This document shows positions 58,252 through 64,000 of a stretch of 64,000 nucleotides of DNA, one piece after another. Positions within the stretch are counted from its first letter, which is position 1. The number at the start of each line of letters is the position of its first letter. This DNA comes from Basidiobolus meristosporus CBS 931.73. Taxonomy: Eukaryota > Basidiobolomycota > Basidiobolomycetes > Basidiobolales > Basidiobolaceae. The stretch spans positions 117,023 to 181,022 of the forward strand of contig MCFE01000078.1 of NCBI GenBank assembly GCA_002104905.1, given 5' to 3'. The notes beneath the pieces are model-generated. The model was not told the origin of the DNA, searched no databases, and worked only from the letters and a program-made list of their open reading frames with translations. Position numbers and translations under genes: made by a program.

Positions 58252-61005
58252 CTACTGTTGTAGCTTTGATACAAGAGTGTGTAGCTGAGGGGAATTTGTA
58301 GGTAAGTTAATAAGAAGTGATGATAGTTCTTCAGTGCTAAACACACTGTTTAGTGGGAAGGGGGGTAGCAAGAGAGGTAAGAATGACTTGTGAACAACAT
58401 TAATGAGGGGAATGTGATAAGGATTGATATTCATCATAAATGGAGTGTGCTGCTGCAGATATTGCTGCCAAAGGTCTGTCAAGTACTTCAGGTAGGCCAG
58501 CTTGGGTTTTTCTGACTGCAGAATAAAGTGAGCAAACTTCTTGACTTCAGGATCTCCAAGTATAGTTCTCCAGCAGGAACCAGGTGTTGTGTGGTGTGTT
58601 CTCTTCCAGGCCTTAATCAGTGGGTTGTTGCAGTTGTGAAGTCTGAGGTATAATCTGGTTCTAAGGTAGAGAAGTCTGATCTTATAGGGCATAAACCCAA
58701 AAGCACCAAGAATAGCATGTCTGTAGGGGCATTCAGGCAAATGAGGCACCAAGGAGGTAATGCACCATACTGCAAACTTGTCAAGCTTAGTGCAGTCTCT
58801 AGAAGTAAGAGAGAGAAGTGGTAAGCCAAATTCCAGGACAGGGAAGACAAACTGCTTGAGTAGAAGGAGGCAGCTGGGAGCTGAAGTTGTAGGAGGAGTA
58901 ACAGCCAACAGCTTGTGGAGTGCCTGTCTTGCCAGGATAATTCTCTTCTTCAGGTGTGCTCCAGAGTCTAGTCCAGTAGGAAGGAAAGGAAAGCCAAGAT
59001 ATGTAGCAGAAACCTGAGCAGGTAGAGTGGAGTTCTCCAGGTTGATGGGAGAGCCCAAAGGTACTGTCTTTGCAATGGAAAGCTGGAGATTATTCTTCTG
59101 CAGATACTGGTGGATGGTCTGGGAGTCTTGTTGCACATTGGAGGAGGATGTTCTGATGTCATCAGCAAAGAGAGTAACCAGGCAGTCAGCTGAGAGTCTT
59201 GGGAAGTCATTCAGGAAGATGGCAAACAGTATAGGACCAAGCACAGAGCCTTGAACCACTCCATTAGGAACTGAGAACACAGCTGATTGCTCACTTGGGT
59301 GCAGAATTCTTGCTTGTGGATCCAGAAACAGAGACCTGACAAGGAGGGTGAGAGAGGTACTGGAGAAGCATTGCAACTTGGACCAAAGCAGATTTCTGTC
59401 AACTGAATCAAAGGCCTTAGTAATATCAAACAGAACAGAGGGATACTTGCACTGGAGAGAGTGATCTTGGCTAAGTATGACTGCATATTCCAAGGAGAGG
59501 CCAGGAACAAAGCCAAACTGTGCAGGATGGAACTTGAGGGAGTCAGAGTAGAGCTGCTGAGCAAGCAGAAGCTCAAACACCTTTCTGCAGGTGGGCAGCA
59601 GAGATATTGGCCTGTAGGAGCTAGGATCCAGATGCTTTCCTTTACCCTTGTACAGTGGCAGAACATTTGCAAAGGACCATTCCTCAGGAGTAGAAAGCTG
59701 GGCTGAGCATTGCTGAAACAGTGGAAGCAGAAGTGCAGACATGGCCTTGGTACTAGTCTTCAGAAGCTCATAGGAGATTGTGTCCACACCTGGAGCAGTA
59801 GAGTTGGGAAGCCTCTTGAGCACATTATGGATTCTCCTTTGATCAAGTGCAAGTGGGATGGGCAGAGTCTTGAAGTCAGGATGAAAGCCAGGAGTTGAGT
59901 ACTGCTTTGTAGAGAAGAAGATGTTAGCCAGCTGTTCTGTTGAAGGTAACTTCCAGGAAGAGGGCCTCATTGCCCTGTAGAGTCTTGATACTGTTCTTGT
60001 GATAGAGTTGGAAGATTGCAGAGGCAAAGAACTCATAATATGATCCCAGAGCTGAGTATGCAGAGTGTGGTGAATTGCCTTGGAGTGGTGTATTGCTGTC
60101 AGGAGGAGTTTCTCTGTTTTTGGGTTAGGGAAACTCAGGTAGCTTTGTTGCAGGGCTGAAACAATGGATTCCCATTTTCTTGAGGTAACAGCAGTAGTCT
60201 TGCATGGCAGTGAGAGGGAGGCAGACACCAGAATCAGATGCTTCACAAAGAGCCAGGCATAGTTGAGATCATCTGGCAGAGAAAGTAGCAAACTGGCAAG
60301 CTTCAAGTAGTTCCCAAAGTCTTTCTTCTGATTCTTGGTAGCTTTGTGGGTGAGCACAGTAAGTTTTGGCAGCTTCTTCTTCACAACTGGTTGCATAGAA
60401 AGGGACCAGGCTGGGTGGTCAGAGGCTCTCAAGGATCCTAGCTCAGCTCCAGAGAATTGCTTGACTTCATTCACAAAGTAGAGGGCAGCAGCAGAAGGGC
60501 AGATCCAGTCAACACATCTTTTCTCAGATTGAGCACCCAGTGCTAGCAGATGGCTTTCTCTCAGGAAGTTCAGTAGGAATGTGGACCTTGGCTTCATTCT
60601 TGCAGTCAGAGTAGTCTTGTTCTAAGGATGGGGAATGTTGAGATCTCCAAGCAAGATAACAGGTGTTGATATAGATTGCTGGTATTGCTGAACTTTCTGG
60701 CATATAACTTGCACTTCCTGAAGGGCAAGACTTGGAGGCAGATAGCAGAGCACCAGACTGATAGTTGGCAACTGGAGAGCAGCACAGTAAGGGGAGTAAA
60801 GAGGAACACAGAGCTGAGGAGTATTGATGGTAGAAGAGATGAAGCAGATGGAGGAGGTATTCTTTGTTCTAGGAGTAGAAAAGTAATATAGATTAGTCAA
60901 AAGTATAGAGGGTAGCTGGACATCAATCAAACACAGGAGGGAAAATCTTGAAAGAAGTCTCTCTAGAGTTGGTCTTGATGGCTGTATGCTGTTGCAGTTA
61001 AGCAA
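58252..61005 (-). pseudogene. LINE ORF2: endonuclease and reverse transcriptase, one in-frame TAG
   Basis: The APE-type endonuclease starts with LLNCNSIQP and has GDLN, VDWI and SDH motifs in order. RT has SSYRPISLLP, QFGFVPGLS, FDITKAFDSVD, GVVQGSVLGP and the catalytic LFADDI. A single TAG (60622-60624) right after GDLNIPHP splits it; the frame on both sides is the same. The RT part alone is 781 aa from ATG 60597. The endonuclease part has no ATG of its own: the frame continues upstream into ORF1 with only the TGA at 61021-61023 between. Either the stops are mutations or translation depends on readthrough or reinitiation. Confidence 0.88.
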
Positions 61006-61020
61006 CAGAACTTCAGGTAG

Positions 61021-62125
61021 TCAGGCAGAGGTTGTAGCTTCTTCAGAGGCAGCATTGACAATGTGACCTGCAGAGTCCCAGAGCTCTTCAAATGGTGCAT
61101 CACTTAAGTCAGCAAGGAGGGAAATGGCATGATTCTTGAGGAAGTATGCCACATCATAGGAGGGGGCTTGTCTCTTGATGGCAGCAAAGAAAGACAGAAT
61201 GGCAACATGGGCTGGAGGCTTGTTGAACAGTAGAGAGTCAGAGGATTCAGATTCTTCAGGCACTATCTTGAAGTCAGTTTTCAGCCAGTTAAGGTTCTTC
61301 TCCACAAAGGCAACAAATGGGTCAGCAATGTTTTGGTCTAGGATAACCTCCAGAATCTTCCCTTTTCTCCAGGCCAGGTTGACAATTCTTGAGAGCTGAA
61401 TATTGCATGCCTTGAGTGCTTTCCTGATGTTTGAGAATGGGAGTCCAGGGAACTTGCTTCAAGTACACCACAGTCCAGGTAGAAGCTGGTGGTAGGTTTG
61501 CTGGGGGCTTGTAAGTCCTTCTGTGTTGCAATGGAGCTGAAGTAGTCAGATTGGAGTCCACATTCTCAGTAGAGGGTTTTCTTGATGTGTCTTGCTGAAT
61601 GGTACTGGAGCTGGATGTGTTGATAATTCTTGCTAGAACCTTGCCTGCATAAGTCTGAGGTATAGCTGAGGTGACTGTAGAGGTGGTGGCAGCTGGTGCA
61701 GGTGGAGAGGCAGAAACTGAAGCAGGAACTGAGGTCACCTGGGAGAAGGCAGTAGAAGCAGGTTTTCTGGGAGGAACAGAGTTCACTATCCAGTTGTTCT
61801 GTAAAACACTGGAGTAGCTTTTCTGTGGAACAGGATCTTGCTCTTGAACAGGAACAGAAGCAGGAGGCTGGGGCTGAGCAGTGGTGGTAAGGCAGTGGCA
61901 CTCCAAGGAAGCTTTTTGCAAGGCATCTCTGGCAGTGTTCAGGGCAGTATTGGCTTCATTCTTGAGCTTCTTGCATTGGGCATCCAGTCTCTTGTTTTCA
62001 ATAGCCAGGGCAGTATTGGCAGCCTCTAAATCAGCAATTCTCTTCTCAACTGCAAGGAATCTCTGAAGAAATGCATCAGTAGAAGTGCTGGCATCTGGGA
62101 GAGCAGTGGCAGGAATAGAGTCCAT
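61021..62125 (-). pseudogene. LINE ORF1: coiled-coil gag-like protein, one frameshift
   Basis: Begins at ATG 62125 (MDSIPATALPD). Residues about 20-75 form a heptad-rich coiled coil (VEKRIADLEAANTALAIENK), followed by a Pro/Ser/Thr/Ala-rich linker. At about 61450 the frame changes by one base: VVYLKQV continues as PGLPFSNIRKALKACNIQL in the next frame and on to the TGA at 61021. The region after the shift (IVNLAWRKGKILEVIL, FVEKNLNWLKTDFKI) looks like an RNA-binding fold. The downstream part is in the ORF2 frame. Known LINE ORF1 proteins bind the element RNA; that role is inferred. Confidence 0.75.
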
Positions 62126-62166
62126 TGACAGTGGGCTTCCTGGAGGCAAGGAAAGGGGACAGGCAG

Positions 62167-62174
62167 ATTAGGGG
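62167..62174 (+). repeat. Telomeric junction 3
   Basis: ATTAGGGG between the 5' end of LINE B and the 3' end of the A element. Confidence 0.7.
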
Positions 62175-62678
62175 AGGAAAGTCACCAAGTGGTGAAATCT
62201 TTATTTACTTATGACAAGTATCTAAAGAAGCCAAGTTAATCTGAAGTAATTCCTAGAAAGCTAGGTCTGAGAGATATCTTCCTGGTAAGCCAGGTCTGAG
62301 AGTTGAGAAGCTGAGTGGTACTATATTTCCTAGTTAGCTAGGTCTGAGAGAGGTTTCCTGGAAAGCCAGGCCTGAGAAGTGAGAATCTGAATATATCTGA
62401 GCTAAGTTATACTGGTTTGCGGTAGCTGGTTGTGGCCGGAAAGGCCAGTAGACTGGGGAACTGAGATGAATTTCTGGGCAATCACTGGCCAAATTTACTA
62501 GCAAATCTGCCATTAGCATTTCAAGGATTTCAGCAATCAGAGCCTTTACTTTGCCAATGGTTGATCAAGCATCTCCAATGAGCACACATCAATTTATTAA
62601 TCAAATTTTGCTGGATCCAGGATTTGAACCACAACCATGGTATGAAGGTTAGGGATAACACAAGGCTAAGTGTTCTTG
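62175..62678 (-). mobile_element. SINE-like family A element, about 500 bp, tRNA-like head
   Basis: Read on the minus strand the 5' end has a box A-like TAGCCTTGTGTT (62668-62657) and a box B GGTTCAAATCC (62630-62620), the arrangement of RNA polymerase III tRNA promoters. A body with four mini-hairpins (62252-62370) follows. The 3' end carries the hairpin TCACCA-AG-TGGTGA (62182-62195) and the AAATAAAGATTTCACC segment shared with LINE B. No coding frame is present. Telomeric tracts bound both ends. The box spacing is a little shorter than in a tRNA and the T-arm pairs poorly, so this is a relic tRNA head, not a functional tRNA. Confidence 0.6.
62252..62370. other. Four mini-hairpins with compensatory changes in family A
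   Basis: Stems CCTAG/CTAGG (62252-62265), CCTGG/CCAGG (62281-62294), CCTAG/CTAGG (62329-62342) and CCTGG/CCAGG (62357-62370), with loops AAAG, TAAG, TTAG and AAAG, each followed by a GTCTGAGAG-like spacer. Confidence 0.8.
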
Positions 62679-62691
62679 GTTAGGTTAGGGG
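62679..62691 (+). repeat. Telomeric junction 4
   Basis: GTTAGGTTAGGGG between the A element and the second B fragment. Confidence 0.8.
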
Positions 62692-62828
62692 AGACAGTCA
62701 CCAACAGGTGAAATCTTTATTTCAGTTGAAACAAAGAAGCAGCGCTACTGTTGTAGCTTTGATACAAGAGTGTGTAACTGAGGAATTTGTAGGTAAGTTA
62801 ATAAGGAGAGATGCTAGTTCTTCTGTAC
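62692..62828 (-). mobile_element. LINE family B, 137-bp 3'-end fragment
   Basis: Matches 58198 to about 58335 with few changes, including the hairpin TCACC-AACA-GGTGA (62698-62711). It is 5'-truncated and followed by CTTAGGGTTTAGGGTT (62829-62844). Confidence 0.8.
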
Positions 62829-62844
62829 CTTAGGGTTTAGGGTT
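62829..62844 (+). repeat. Telomeric junction 5
   Basis: CTTAGGGTTTAGGGTT, slightly degenerate telomeric sequence after the truncated B fragment. Confidence 0.65.
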
Positions 62845-63455
62845 CTAGTGCTTTATTGGGAAATTTGCACAAGGAGTGCAATCTTGAAATATGACAAAGT
62901 CATATGAATATAGCAACTATTATAAAATGAAAACTACTTTGCCAGTAAAAGGGGTGAAGGAAACTGTAAAAGCTATAAAGGAAAAGCTGGGGACACAAGA
63001 AATTTACAGTACCATTCATTGCCCTACACTGCAAGTAAGCTCAAGGAACATAAGGGGAAGCTTTACCAGACTGAACTAAAGAATCTTGCTACAGATCACA
63101 AAGGAAACAATGAGGACTGCAGAAGCTTTAAAGGAAACCAAGGTTCCCATAGTGATGGCTGACTGGGAAATCTACAGAAGCATTCACTGATCCAAAAGAA
63201 AGAGGCAAGAGGCTAGAGTAATGTCATCAAAAGAAAATGAACCATAAGCTGAAGTTCAGGCACATGCATCAAGTCCAATCATGCCAAAGACAGCTGCAGA
63301 AGCTTGAAAGGAAACAGAAAGTCTCCATTGGGGTGACTCCAGTGGAAATCCACAGTCAGCCCTTTACATCACCAGAGGTGGGCAGTGTCTGAAAGAAAGG
63401 AAGGAAAGAGCAAGAGAAAAGGGAAGGAGAGAAGAAAAAGGAAGGAGAGAAGAAT
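62845..63455. other. Subtelomeric sequence of unknown origin with internal repeats
   Basis: No coding frame of note. A degenerate internal repeat is visible: GCAGAAGCTTTAAAGGAAAC at about 63119 and GCAGAAGCTTGAAAGGAAAC at about 63297, each followed by similar text about 170-180 bp apart. It turns into a purine tract (about 63390-63455). It may be another telomere-attached element family. Confidence 0.5.
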
Positions 63456-63471
63456 GGGGTGGGTGGGTGGG
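63456..63471 (+). other. G-quadruplex motif
   Basis: GGGGTGGGTGGGTGGG: four G-runs with single-T loops, the most stable parallel G4 class, on the G-rich strand at the start of the 86-bp satellite. Confidence 0.85.
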
Positions 63472-63472
63472 A

Positions 63473-63879
63473 AATCTTATAGGTGAAGGATCTTGTTAAA
63501 GATCACATCACTAGGTTAGGGGAGATTGTTAGGGAAGGAGCATCAGGTCAGAAGACCCAATCTTATAGGTGAAGGATCTTGTTAAAGATCACATCACTAG
63601 GTTAGGGGAGATTGTTAGGGAAGGAGCATCAGGTCAGAAGACCCAATCTTATAGGTGAAGGATCTTGTTAAAGATCACATCACTAGGTTAGGGGAGATTG
63701 TTAGGGAAGGAGCATCAGGTCAGAAGACCCAATCTTATAGGTGAAGGATCTTGTTAAAGATCACATCACTAGGTTAGGGGAGATTGTTAGGGAAGGAGCA
63801 TCAGGTCAGAAGACCCAATCTTATAGGTGAAGGATCTTGTTAAAGATCACATCACTAGGTTAGGGGAGATTGTTAGGGG
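63473..63879 (+). repeat. 86-bp subterminal satellite, 4 full copies plus a partial fifth
   Basis: Copies start at 63473, 63559, 63645, 63731 and 63817, exactly 86 bp apart with essentially no differences. Each has the inverted repeat GATCTT-GTTA-AAGATC and a telomere-like block AGGTTAGGGGAGATTGTTAGGG. The last copy runs into the telomere. Confidence 0.95.
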
Positions 63880-64000
63880 AGATTAGGTTAGGGTTAGGTA
63901 GGTTAGGGTTAGGGTTAGGGTTAGGTTAGGGTTAGGGTTAGGGTTAGGGTTAGGGTTAGGGTTAGGGTTAGGGTTAGGGTTAGGTTAGGGTTAGGGTTAG
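63880..64000 (+). repeat. Telomere (TTAGGG)n, reaching the window edge
   Basis: Mostly TTAGGG with some TTAGG units near its inner end and one more near 63985. The G-rich strand runs 5' to 3' toward the right edge, as at a right-hand chromosome end. Confidence 0.97.

Larger units (their letters stand above)
58198..62166 (-). mobile_element. Non-LTR retrotransposon (LINE, family B), near full length
   Basis: 3,969 bp lying between two telomeric tracts. On the minus strand: short 5' UTR, ORF1 with coiled coil, ORF2 with APE-type endonuclease and reverse transcriptase, and a short 3' UTR ending in a hairpin (58217-58204) and a run of C that merges into CCCTAACCCTAAA. There is no poly(A) tail; telomeric sequence takes its place. 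A second 3' fragment of the family lies at 62692-62828. Confidence 0.9.

Noticed and set aside
62600-62680. A functional tRNA gene
   Set aside because: Box A and B exist, but the T-stem pairs poorly, the A-B distance is short and no acceptor stem closes; it fits a SINE head.
62891-63079. 62-codon plus-strand ORF in the subtelomeric region
   Set aside because: It lies in purine-rich sequence with degenerate internal repeats; no motif or context supports a gene.
63473-63879. CRISPR-like regular repeats
   Set aside because: The 86-bp units are contiguous with no spacers, and the genome is eukaryotic; this is a satellite.

Overview
The window is one chromosome end of a fungus. It finishes at the right edge in (TTAGGG)n, and the genes to its left have many short GT-AG introns (mostly 50-85 nt). 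They include a BUR1/CDK9-type kinase with the PITALRE helix, TMA7, an ORT1-like carrier and yeast-type aminoacyl-tRNA synthetases. The DM9-repeat protein and the intron density make me lean to a non-Dikarya lineage, but the sequence alone does not prove that.

Layout. (1) 1-4,560: a duplicated region with a small membrane protein ending in a PPxY motif (one copy cut by the left edge, one intact) and a DM9-repeat gene next to its decayed copy. (2) 4,847-20,665: a housekeeping block with prolyl-tRNA synthetase, an unknown 4-exon coiled-coil protein, an arylesterase-like pseudogene, TMA7, the BUR1/CDK9 kinase, an ORT1-like mitochondrial carrier, an MFSD5-like transporter, Phe-tRNA synthetase beta and an alpha/beta hydrolase. 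I rebuilt the exons by hand and the intron phases close. (3) 20,666-27,815: gene-poor, with a hypothetical fragment, an LtrA-family membrane protein and a decayed Copia element. (4) 27,820-54,997: four tandem ~6-7.5 kb units. Each holds a convergent pair: a secreted Ser/Thr/Pro-rich protein built of 54-residue repeats with one Cys each (+ strand), and a nearly invariant 268-aa secreted protein (- strand). Units 1-2 and 3-4 are sister pairs, and the repeat protein is dead in unit 3. (5) 54,998-58,094: a Copia retrotransposon inserted in unit 4 and cut off inside its reverse transcriptase. (6) 58,095-64,000: the Copia stump ends directly in telomeric sequence, followed by LINE and SINE-like elements separated by short telomeric tracts, all with their 3' ends toward the centromere. 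After these come a purine tract with a strong G-quadruplex motif, an 86-bp satellite and the telomere.

The most interesting part is region 6. Its structure fits elements that attach to telomere ends by reverse transcription primed from the G-rich strand. A LINE (APE-type endonuclease plus RT) and a smaller family with a tRNA-like promoter share a 3'-terminal hairpin followed by CCCCTAA. The smaller family also carries four mini-hairpins with compensatory base changes. Function throughout is inferred from sequence only; no searches were run.
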